Part shown: piece by piece, positions 1-7,482 of the stretch
Position numbering within the stretch: position 1 is the stretch's first letter
Layout of the letters: each line of letters starts with the position of its first letter
NCBI GenBank assembly: GCA_025964465.1
Contig: JAOPYS010000175.1
Span: 1-19,967, forward strand
Direction: 5' to 3'
DNA: 19,967 bases
Source of the DNA: Thermoleophilia bacterium
GTDB taxonomy: Bacteria > Actinomycetota > Thermoleophilia > Gaiellales > SKUG01
Notes under the pieces: generated by a model
Told to the model about the DNA's origin: nothing
Databases searched by the model: none
The model's input: only the letters and a program-made list of their open reading frames with translations
Translations under genes and position numbers: made by a program

Positions 1-445
1 TGCCGAGCGGATCGGCCCAGGTCGCACCGGCGGGCAGGGTCGCCTGCTTGCGGTTGCCCGGCGTGAAGGTCGCGACCTCCTCCGGGGTGCGCATACGACC
101 GTACGCGCGCACGCGCGCCTCGACCACCTCGAGCGCGGCCTCGTCGAGCTCGAGCGACATGCCGAGCGCGCGGGCCACCGCCTCGCTGGTGCGGTCGTCG
201 TGCGTCGGGCCGAGCCCGCCGGTCACGACGACGAGGTCGACCTCGTCACGTTCGAGGGCCTCGACGAGCGCGTCGGAGATGACCCCGAAGTCGTCGCCGA
301 CCACCCGGACCTGGTCCAGTTCGATGCCGAGCTCGCGCAGCTGCTTCGCCACGAAGCCCGAGTTGGCGTCCTGGACGAACCCGCGCAGCAGCTCGTCACC
401 GGTGAGCAGCAGGCGCGCACGTGGCGCAGGCGCCGGGCTCGTCAT
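1..445 (-). CDS. cinA: CinA family protein, N-terminal part (cut by window edge)
   Basis: This is the first 148 codons of a CinA-type protein; the 3' part lies beyond the left edge. The visible part is the MoaB/Mog-like molybdopterin-binding fold: TGDELLRG at residues 15-22 and the diagnostic TGGLGPTHDDRT at 75-86. Full-length CinA proteins are about 400 aa and usually add a C-terminal nicotinamide-nucleotide amidohydrolase domain, which cannot be checked here. Known members recycle NMN or hydrolyse ADP-ribose in the cytoplasm, and the gene is often next to recA. The ATG overlaps the stop of the upstream RodZ-like gene by four bases (ATGA, 445-442), so translation is probably coupled. No pgsA lies between the two genes, unlike in Bacillus. 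The family call is secure; the exact activity is not visible. Confidence 0.92.
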   Translation of the reverse strand, partial: MTSPAPAPRARLLLTGDELLRGFVQDANSGFVAKQLRELGIELDQVRVVGDDFGVISDALVEALERDEVDLVVVTGGLGPTHDDRTSEAVARALGMSLELDEAALEVVEARVRAYGRMRTPEEVATFTPGNRKQATLPAGATWADPLG

Positions 446-1053
446 CGCCCCGGCGTGGTGTGGGCCGTCCCCGCGTGCGTGGTCGTGCGGGCGGTCGTGC
501 GCGTGCCGGGCGTCACGCCGGCGGGTGCGGAGTTGCGGGCCGCGACGGCGGCGTTGCCGAGTGCGTCGGCGGCGCGCACGGGCGGGGTGACGACCGTGGA
601 GGTCGGCGTCGCGGACGGCGTGTGCGATGGCGTGCGGTCGGTCGGCCGGTCGCTGCCGCCCGCCTGGTCGTCGCGCAGGCCCAGCCAGACGATGGCGGCG
701 AGCGCGACGAGGCTCGCCACGATGAACACGCGCATGGTGCGGCGCCCGCGATCGACGCGCTCCTGGGCCAGGCCGGGGCGACCGAGCGCGGGGCTCGTGT
801 GCTCGTCGACCTCCTCGAACCGGCCGAAGCGGGCGTTGTACTCGTCGATGAACAGCTGGGGGTCGAGGCCGAGGTAGCGCGAGTAGGTGCGCAGGAACCC
901 GCGCACGAACACGGGACCGGGCAGCACGTCGAAGTCCTCCGTCTCGAGCGCCGCGAGGTACTTGGAGCGGATCTTGGTGTCCTGCTCCGCGATGACGAGG
1001 TCGATGCGCCGCCCTTGGCGCGCCTCTCGGAGGTTGTTTCCCAGTTCGAACAT
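442..1053 (-). CDS. RodZ-like HTH and single-pass membrane protein
   Basis: This 203-aa protein has an N-terminal RodZ/YmfM-type helix-turn-helix (about residues 4-72, with MFELGNNLREAR and LPGPVFVRGFLRTYSRYLG). A charged linker, one membrane segment at about 109-126 and a 75-residue Thr/Pro/Ala-rich outer tail follow. RodZ proteins link the MreB cytoskeleton to the cell-wall machinery and can bind nucleic acid; the family match comes from the HTH and topology only. The usual folded outer domain (DUF4115-like) is not apparent; the tail looks disordered. I chose the ATG at 1053 because homology begins at MFELG. An in-frame ATG at 1104 would add 17 residues unlike the family. It is followed by cinA with an ATGA overlap, matching the ymfM-cinA neighbourhood of Firmicutes. 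Confidence 0.82.
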   Translation of the reverse strand: MFELGNNLREARQGRRIDLVIAEQDTKIRSKYLAALETEDFDVLPGPVFVRGFLRTYSRYLGLDPQLFIDEYNARFGRFEEVDEHTSPALGRPGLAQERVDRGRRTMRVFIVASLVALAAIVWLGLRDDQAGGSDRPTDRTPSHTPSATPTSTVVTPPVRAADALGNAAVAARNSAPAGVTPGTRTTARTTTHAGTAHTTPGR

Positions 1054-1165
1054 GCCCACGGATGGTAGCCCACCTCGGCGCTGAGCGCGTCGCACCGCCC
1101 CCACCCCGGGGCCGCCCGCGGCCCACCTGCGTGGCCCCCTCGTCCCGGCGAGGCGAACTTCGTCA

Positions 1166-1193
1166 GTGCTGTTCGGCCTTCGGCCGAGAGCAC
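1166..1193 (-). terminator. Second hairpin after the BMP permease operon
   Basis: GTGCT pairs with AGCAC at the base and TCGGCC pairs with GGCCGA above a TTC loop, giving about 11 bp with a small internal loop. It lies downstream of the last transporter gene on the minus strand. No U-tract follows, so function as an intrinsic terminator is a guess. Confidence 0.4.
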
Positions 1194-1205
1194 CCTCCTC
1201 GCTCG

Positions 1206-1230
1206 GCAGACTCGAGCGAGCTCGGTCTGC
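1206..1230 (-). terminator. Hairpin just after the BMP permease stop
   Basis: GCAGAC/GTCTGC and CGAG/CTCG form a 10-bp stem with one bulged base and a 4-base loop. It starts about 10 bases after the stop codon of the last permease gene and is followed by a second hairpin. The position suits the end of the BMP transporter operon, but there is no U-tract. Confidence 0.45.
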
Positions 1231-1240
1231 GCTCGCTTCG

Positions 1241-2149
1241 TCAGTGCTTGATGTAGGGCTTGCCGACCGCGGCCGGGGGGACGGCCTTGCCCACGAAGCC
1301 CGCGAGGGCGATCAGGGTGATCACGTACGGGAGCGCGTTGAGCAGCTCCGGGGACTGAAACGCGTCGGGCAGCCAGCCCACGCCACCGAGCCGCGATGCC
1401 AGCCCCTGCGCGAAGCCGAACAGCAGGCACGCCATCATCACGGGCACGGGCTTCCACTTGCCGAAGATGAGTGCGGCGAGGGCGATGAAGCCGTTGCCCG
1501 CCACCATGTTCTCCGTGTACGAATCCACGTTGAACGAGATGAACGCGCCCGCGAGCCCGGCCAGCGCGCCGCTCACCAGCACCGCGGTGTAGCGCATCCG
1601 CGCCACGTCGATGCCGACGGTGTCCGCTGCCCGCGGGTGCTCGCCCACGCTGCGCAGGCGCAGGCCGAACGGGGTGCGGAAGATCACGAACCACGTCCCC
1701 GCGACCGCCAGGAATGCCAGGGGCACCAGCACGCTCACGCGGAAGTCCGCGGGGCCCACCTTCCACGGCGACGAGATGTCCGGCGGCGACCCCTCCGACC
1801 CGAACAGCGTCAGGTTGAGGAAGTTCACCAGGCCCGCGGCGATGAGGATGATCGCCGTGCCGCTGACGATCTGGTCCGCGTGGAACGTGACCGTCGCCAC
1901 CGCGTGCACCGCGGCCAGCACCATGCCCGCGAGCATCGCCCCGATCAGCCCGAAGAACCAGCTGTTGGTCTGCACGGAGACGTAGATCGCGAAGAACGCG
2001 CCCGCCGTCATCATCCCCTCGAGGGCGATGTTGACGATGCCGCTGCGCTCGCTGAACAGCCCTCCGAGCGCCGCGAGGATGAGCGGCGTGCCGTAGGTCA
2101 GCGTGGCGAGCCCGAGACCGAGGATCCAGACGTCGACGAATTCCTTCAT
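1241..2149 (-). CDS. BMP-type ABC transporter permease 2 (NupQ/YufQ-like)
   Basis: This 302-aa polytopic membrane protein belongs to the BPD_transp_2 (branched-chain amino acid/sugar) permease superfamily. Near the N-terminus it has the characteristic FSERSGIVNIALEGMM followed by repeated hydrophobic segments, and FHADQIVSGTAI in the middle. Its length fits the short permease of nucleoside importers of the Nup/Yuf class, which form the channel as a heterodimer with the longer permease encoded just upstream. The ATG at 2149 overlaps the stop of that permease (ATGA, 2149-2146), so the start is well supported and the two are probably made in equal amounts. It is the last gene of the transporter operon and is followed by paired hairpins. 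The substrate is inferred from family only. Confidence 0.9.
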   Translation of the reverse strand: MKEFVDVWILGLGLATLTYGTPLILAALGGLFSERSGIVNIALEGMMTAGAFFAIYVSVQTNSWFFGLIGAMLAGMVLAAVHAVATVTFHADQIVSGTAIILIAAGLVNFLNLTLFGSEGSPPDISSPWKVGPADFRVSVLVPLAFLAVAGTWFVIFRTPFGLRLRSVGEHPRAADTVGIDVARMRYTAVLVSGALAGLAGAFISFNVDSYTENMVAGNGFIALAALIFGKWKPVPVMMACLLFGFAQGLASRLGGVGWLPDAFQSPELLNALPYVITLIALAGFVGKAVPPAAVGKPYIKH

Positions 2150-3260
2150 GCGACACCCCCGCTCGCCGGGCCGGCCCGTTGCTTGCCGAAGCCACCGGCC
2201 ACCCGGGCCGACAGGCGCCGGAAGATCACGTCCGCGCCGACGAACAGCACGATCACGCCCTGGATGACGCCGATCAGCTTGGTGGCGACGCCGCTCGGCA
2301 GGGCGTTGTCGTTCTGGATGCCGACGGCGCCGGAGTCGAGCGCCCCCATCAGCAGGCCCGCGAACACGCAGCCGAGCGCGGTGTTGCGGCCGAGCAGCGC
2401 CACGGCGATGCCCGCGAACCCGATCTGGATGACCGACAGCTCGCTCTTCTGGAGGCGGTCCAGCTCGCCGAGCGTCTGCACGGCGCCACCGAGCCCGGAG
2501 AACGCGCCGGCCATGAACATGCCGATGACGGTGACCTTGGTCACGCTCATGCCGCCGTACTCGGCCGCGTCGGGCTGCAGGCCCACGGCCCGGATCTGGA
2601 ACCCGATCGACGTGCGCGCCACGAGGAACCACGCGAAGGTGGCCACCACCAGCGCCACGATGATGCCGATGTTGACCTCGGTGAACGGGTCGGGGCTCCA
2701 GATCTTGGGGAGCCGCCCGCTGTCGGCGAACAGCGCGCTCGACGGGTTGTCGGACCCCTTCTCCTGCAGCGGCCCGCCGAGCCCGAGCAGGTACTCGCCG
2801 AAGCGGATGGCGACGTAGTTGAGCATGATCGTGACGACCACCTCGTTGGCGCCGCGCGCCACCTTGAGGAAGCCGGCCAGTGCACCCCAGAGCCCTCCGG
2901 CGCACGCGGCCCCGACCAGCGCCACGATCCAGTGCGACGCACCCGGCAGGAAGGTGAAGTGCGTTGCGATCGTGCCCGCGACGAGCAGGCCCATGATCGC
3001 CTGGCCCGTGCCGCCGATGTTGAACAGCCCGGCCCGGAAGGCGATCATCACGCTCAGGCCGGTCAGGATGATCGGCGCGGCGCGCAGCATGGTGGCGGCG
3101 ATCGCGCTCTGCGACCCCACGGCGCCGTTGATGAGCGAGCCGTACGCGTAGATCCCGTCGTAGCCGATCGCGTAGATCAGCACCATGCCCACGAGCATGG
3201 CTGCCACCACGGCGAGCACGGGCACGAGCGCGGCCTCGGGATCGAACCGGCGCAGCAGGT

Positions 3261-3264
<4 letters not shown>
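2146..3264 (-). CDS. BMP-type ABC transporter permease 1 (NupP/YufP-like)
   Basis: This 372-aa membrane protein is the longer permease of the pair. Recognisable family stretches are FRAGLFNIGGTGQAIMG (about residues 76-92) and GANEVVVTIMLNYVA in the following third, both typical of BPD_transp_2 permeases serving BMP lipoproteins. The common FNIGAEGQ version reads FNIGGTGQ here. Multiple hydrophobic segments fill the chain, with a hydrophilic external loop near residues 172-192. The ATG overlaps the ATPase stop (ATGA, 3264-3261), and its own stop overlaps the next permease start, so ATPase, permease 1 and permease 2 form one coupled unit. It should import purine nucleosides or a similar small solute across the cytoplasmic membrane; the exact ligand is not readable. 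Confidence 0.9.
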
Positions 3265-4898
<1,634 letters not shown>

Positions 4899-4944
4899 GA
4901 CGCAATCCTGCCCGAATCATCGGACTCGCACCGCACCACGATCG

Positions 4945-5073
4945 TGAGCGCTCTGGCGGAACGACCGAGCCGGAAGGCTTGTCGCGGCATGGATGCCGCG
5001 ACAGAGGCGAGGATTTCGTCTGGATGGACGAAATCCCGCCGGGCCTTCCGGCTCGGTCGTTCCGCCTGAGCGC
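4945..5073. repeat. Large palindromic element: outer 31-bp stem enclosing two hairpins
   Basis: Arms 4948-4978 and 5043-5073 are inverted repeats matching at 30 of 31 positions (T:T mismatch at 4954/5067). Inside, 4980-4989 pairs with 4994-5003 (10 bp, loop TGGA). In the second hairpin 5006-5009 plus 5011-5020 pairs with 5027-5040 (14 bp, bulged A5010, loop TGGATG). Only about four interior bases stay unpaired outside the loops, so RNA or extruded DNA would form a three-way junction. TGAGCGC is repeated directly at both ends (4945-4951, 5067-5073), possibly a target duplication. It lies between binding-protein and ATPase genes of one operon. It has no U-tract and no coding potential. The structure is seen directly; its role is unknown. 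Confidence 0.85.
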
Positions 5074-5087
5074 GACCCCGCCTCGCG

Positions 5088-6203
5088 CTACTTCGGCGAC
5101 GTCGGAATGGTGACCTTGCCAGCTTTCACATCCGCAATGACCGTGGCCACCTGCGTCTCATACTGTTTGGCCGCCGGCGCGATCTCACCCAGCCCGACCC
5201 CGTCCTCCTTGAGCCCGTAGACCCCGTCGGACCCGCCTTGGAACGTCCCATCCCCGACGGCCTTGATCGTGTCGAACACGGCGACGTCCACGTTCTTCAC
5301 CGCGCTGGTGAGGATGTGCGCGCCGAGGTAGGCCTGGTCGGCGTCGACCCCGATGCCCCAGACACCCTTGGCCTTCACGGCGGACAGGGCACCGAGGCCG
5401 CACCCGCCGGCGACCTGGAAGACGATGTCGGAGCCCTTGGACATCTGCGCGTTGGCGCGGTCCTGGCACTTGCCCTGGTCGATGAAGTCCTGCGAGTAGT
5501 CGATGAGCACCTTGCAGCCCGTGCAGAACTTCTTGACGCCCGCCTGGTAGCCCGCGAGGTACTTCTCCACGGGCGGGATCTTCTGGCCGCCGATGGCGGA
5601 GACGACCTTGGCGCCGTTGAGCCCCTTGAGCGTGCCCTCCTGCTCCACCATGCCGGCGAGTGCGCCGGCGAGGTAGCCGGCCTCCTGCTCGCTGAAGATC
5701 AGGCCGCGGACGTTGGCCGGGCTCTTGAACGGGTCGTCCTTCACCGAGTAGTCGATGATGGCGAACTTGGTGCCCGTCGACTTGGTGGCGACGTTGTTGA
5801 TCGAGTCGGCCATGAGGAAGCCCACGCCGACGGTGAGGTCCTTCTTCTGCTGCGCGAACTGGCCGAGGTTCTTCTCGTAGTCGGATGCCGACTTGCTCTC
5901 GATGACGACGCCCTGGGCGCCGAGGTCGGATTCCGCCTTCTCGAGCCCCTTGTTGGCGAGCGCGTTGAAGGAGCGGTCGTTGAGCCCGCCGAGGTCGGTG
6001 ACGAGGCCGACCGTGGGGCCCTTGCCGCCGCCGTCGCCGCCGCTGTCACCACCGCTGTCGCCGCCGCTCGTGCCGCCGCGCTTGCCACACCCCACGACCC
6101 CGAAGGCGAGCGCCGCGACGAGCGCCACGTACAGGCTCGTGCGCCACCACCGTGGTGCTCGCGTCGTGGTCGCCTGTGCGGCATCGGCTCGGGTGCTCGA
6201 CAT
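5088..6203 (-). CDS. BMP family substrate-binding lipoprotein, copy A
   Basis: This 371-aa BMP/PnrA-family binding protein has an N-terminal membrane segment ending in a lipobox (VVGC, Cys39), then a Gly/Ser/Asp-rich tether at 42-60 that places it on the outer face of the membrane. The binding fold starts at about residue 63 with VGLVTDLGGLNDRSFN, the family signature. GGCGLGAL (266-273), the hinge stretch VWGIGVDADQ (281-290) and YGLKEDGVGLG (329-339) are also visible. Family members bind purine nucleosides or related ligands for import. Cysteines 227, 230, 246 and 268 recur at identical spacing in the neighbouring paralogue. AAGGAGG four bases before the ATG supports the start. The ATPase and permease genes follow after the large palindromic element. 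Confidence 0.93.
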   Translation of the reverse strand: MSSTRADAAQATTTRAPRWWRTSLYVALVAALAFGVVGCGKRGGTSGGDSGGDSGGDGGGKGPTVGLVTDLGGLNDRSFNALANKGLEKAESDLGAQGVVIESKSASDYEKNLGQFAQQKKDLTVGVGFLMADSINNVATKSTGTKFAIIDYSVKDDPFKSPANVRGLIFSEQEAGYLAGALAGMVEQEGTLKGLNGAKVVSAIGGQKIPPVEKYLAGYQAGVKKFCTGCKVLIDYSQDFIDQGKCQDRANAQMSKGSDIVFQVAGGCGLGALSAVKAKGVWGIGVDADQAYLGAHILTSAVKNVDVAVFDTIKAVGDGTFQGGSDGVYGLKEDGVGLGEIAPAAKQYETQVATVIADVKAGKVTIPTSPK

Positions 6204-6207
6204 GGAT

Positions 6208-6235
6208 CCTCCTTGACCGACTCCAGGCGGTCGGT
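6208..6235 (-). promoter_or_regulatory. Strong Shine-Dalgarno with adjacent small hairpin, BMP copy A
   Basis: AAGGAGG (6214-6208) lies four bases before the ATG at 6203. Two bases upstream, ACCGAC (6216-6221) can pair with GTCGGT (6230-6235) around an 8-base loop. The SD itself stays outside the stem, so any effect on translation is speculative. Confidence 0.4.
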
Positions 6236-6276
6236 TCGCACCGCGACGCTAGCGACCGGATCGGACGCCGAAGACG

Positions 6277-6308
6277 CGTGGGCGCCGACCCTGAGGTCGA
6301 CGCCCACG
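6277..6308 (-). terminator. Hairpin between the two BMP lipoprotein genes
   Basis: CGTGGGCG pairs with CGCCCACG, then after one C:A mismatch CGACC pairs with GGTCG, closing on a 4-base loop (CTGA). The 14-position stem starts about 25 bases after the stop of BMP copy B. No U-tract follows. It could terminate or attenuate transcription, or stabilise the upstream mRNA so that binding protein is made in excess. Confidence 0.5.
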
Positions 6309-6332
6309 TCGCAACCGAGATGTCCGGGTGCG

Positions 6333-7403
6333 CTAGGAGAGCGTCTCGGGCACGGTCAGCGAGCCGTCGTTGATCGCCTTGGTGGCGTCGTCGACGACCG
6401 ACTGGTACTGCTGGGCCGGCTGCGCGATCTTGCCGAGGCCGACGCCGTCCTCCTTGAGGCCGAACACGGTGGCCTTGCCACCGGGGAAGTCGCCGGTGCC
6501 TTCCTTGTCGATCATCGTGTAGACCGATTCGTCCACGCGCTTCACGGCGCTGGTCAGGATGTGGTCGCCGAGGTAGCTCTGGTCGGCGTCGACGCCGATG
6601 CCCCACACGCCCTTCTCCTTGGCCGCCGCGAGTGCGCCGAGCCCACAGCCGCCCGCGACCTGGAACACCACGTCGCTGCCCTTGCTGATCTGGGTCAGTG
6701 CGCGGTCCTTGCACTTCTGCTGGTCGACGAAGTCCTGCGAGTAGTCGACGAGCACCTTGCAGTCGCCGCACTGGCTCTTCACGCCGGCCTGGAAGCCCGC
6801 GATGTACTTGATGACCGGCGGGATCTCCTGGCCACCGATCGCGCTCAGCACGTGGGCGTCGTTGAGGCCGTCGAGCTTGCCGTCCATCTCCGCCTTGCCG
6901 GCGAGGGCACCGGCGAGGTAGCCGGCCTCCTGCTCCTTGAAAAGGATGCCCGCGATGTTGTCGGAGGCCGCCCACGCGCCCTTGTCGTCCGCGTAGGTGT
7001 AGTCGACGATCGCGAAGTCGGTGTCCTTCGCCTTCGACGCCGCGTCCTTGACCGCGTCGCCCATGAGGAAGCCGATGCCGACGACGATGTCGCTGCCGTT
7101 CTTGACCTGCGCGCCGAGGTTCTTGGCGTAGTCGCTGTCGGACTTGCTCTCGATGACCTGGCCCGTCGCGTCGAGCTTGTCCTTGGCCTTCTCGTACCCC
7201 TTGTTGGCGAGGGCGTTGAAGCTCTTGTCGTTGAGGCCGCCGACGTCGGTGACGAGGCCGACCTTCACGCCGTCGGACTTCGACCCGGAGCTGCTGCCGC
7301 CGCCGTTGTCGTTGCCCTTCTTGCCGCACCCGGCGGCGAGGACGCCGGCCAGGACGACGGTGATACCTACTGCTGCGATGCGCTGCATGCGGTGCACTGA
7401 CAT
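6333..7403 (-). CDS. BMP family substrate-binding lipoprotein, copy B
   Basis: This 356-aa paralogue of the next gene in the operon shares long near-identical stretches with it, such as GLNDKSFNALANKGYEKA, EQEAGYLAGALAG and GVWGIGVDADQ. The lipobox is AAGC (Cys26), followed by a Lys/Gly/Ser-rich tether to about residue 45. The binding fold begins at VKVGLVTDVGG. Cysteines 212, 215, 231 and 253 give the same C-x2-C-x15-C-x21-C pattern as copy A. GAGGAG about eight bases upstream supports the ATG at 7403; the next internal ATG (7388) would shorten the signal peptide. The gene starts 79 bp after ftsK and is separated from copy A by a hairpin. Two receptors for one transporter suggest a broadened or split ligand range, inferred from context. 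Confidence 0.93.
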   Translation of the reverse strand: MSVHRMQRIAAVGITVVLAGVLAAGCGKKGNDNGGGSSSGSKSDGVKVGLVTDVGGLNDKSFNALANKGYEKAKDKLDATGQVIESKSDSDYAKNLGAQVKNGSDIVVGIGFLMGDAVKDAASKAKDTDFAIVDYTYADDKGAWAASDNIAGILFKEQEAGYLAGALAGKAEMDGKLDGLNDAHVLSAIGGQEIPPVIKYIAGFQAGVKSQCGDCKVLVDYSQDFVDQQKCKDRALTQISKGSDVVFQVAGGCGLGALAAAKEKGVWGIGVDADQSYLGDHILTSAVKRVDESVYTMIDKEGTGDFPGGKATVFGLKEDGVGLGKIAQPAQQYQSVVDDATKAINDGSLTVPETLS

Positions 7404-7482
7404 GGAGAAGCTCCTCGCTTCGGGGATGGAAGGTCTCGTCCCCGAGGCTACCGATCGCGTCGGTCGCGTCCCGCGCCGCCGG

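Larger units (their letters stand above)
1158..1248. repeat. 13-bp direct repeat flanking a 65-bp hairpin-rich spacer
   Basis: The 13-mer CTTCGTCAGTGCT occurs at 1158-1170 and again at 1236-1248. The second copy includes the stop codon and last codons of the upstream permease gene, so the end of the gene appears duplicated 78 bp away. The spacer between the copies contains one complete hairpin and most of another. It could be a duplication scar or a small inserted palindromic unit; the sequence alone does not decide. Confidence 0.55.

Noticed and set aside
1054..1104. Longer N-terminus for the RodZ-like protein from the ATG at 1104
   Set aside because: The extra 17 residues have no counterpart in RodZ proteins; homology starts exactly at the ATG at 1053.
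513..2195. 560-codon minus-strand frame spanning the permease-RodZ gap
   Set aside because: It is out of frame with both real genes, which carry recognisable family sequences, and it crosses the hairpin region.
4945..5073. Large palindrome as an ERIC or classical intrinsic terminator
   Set aside because: Size is like ERIC but I see no matching sequence and the taxon is wrong; no U-tract follows on the transcribed strand.
5238..7400. 720-codon open frame on the plus strand
   Set aside because: It runs antisense across two clear BMP lipoprotein genes; low-complexity Leu/Val/Asp/Ala sequence with no family signature.
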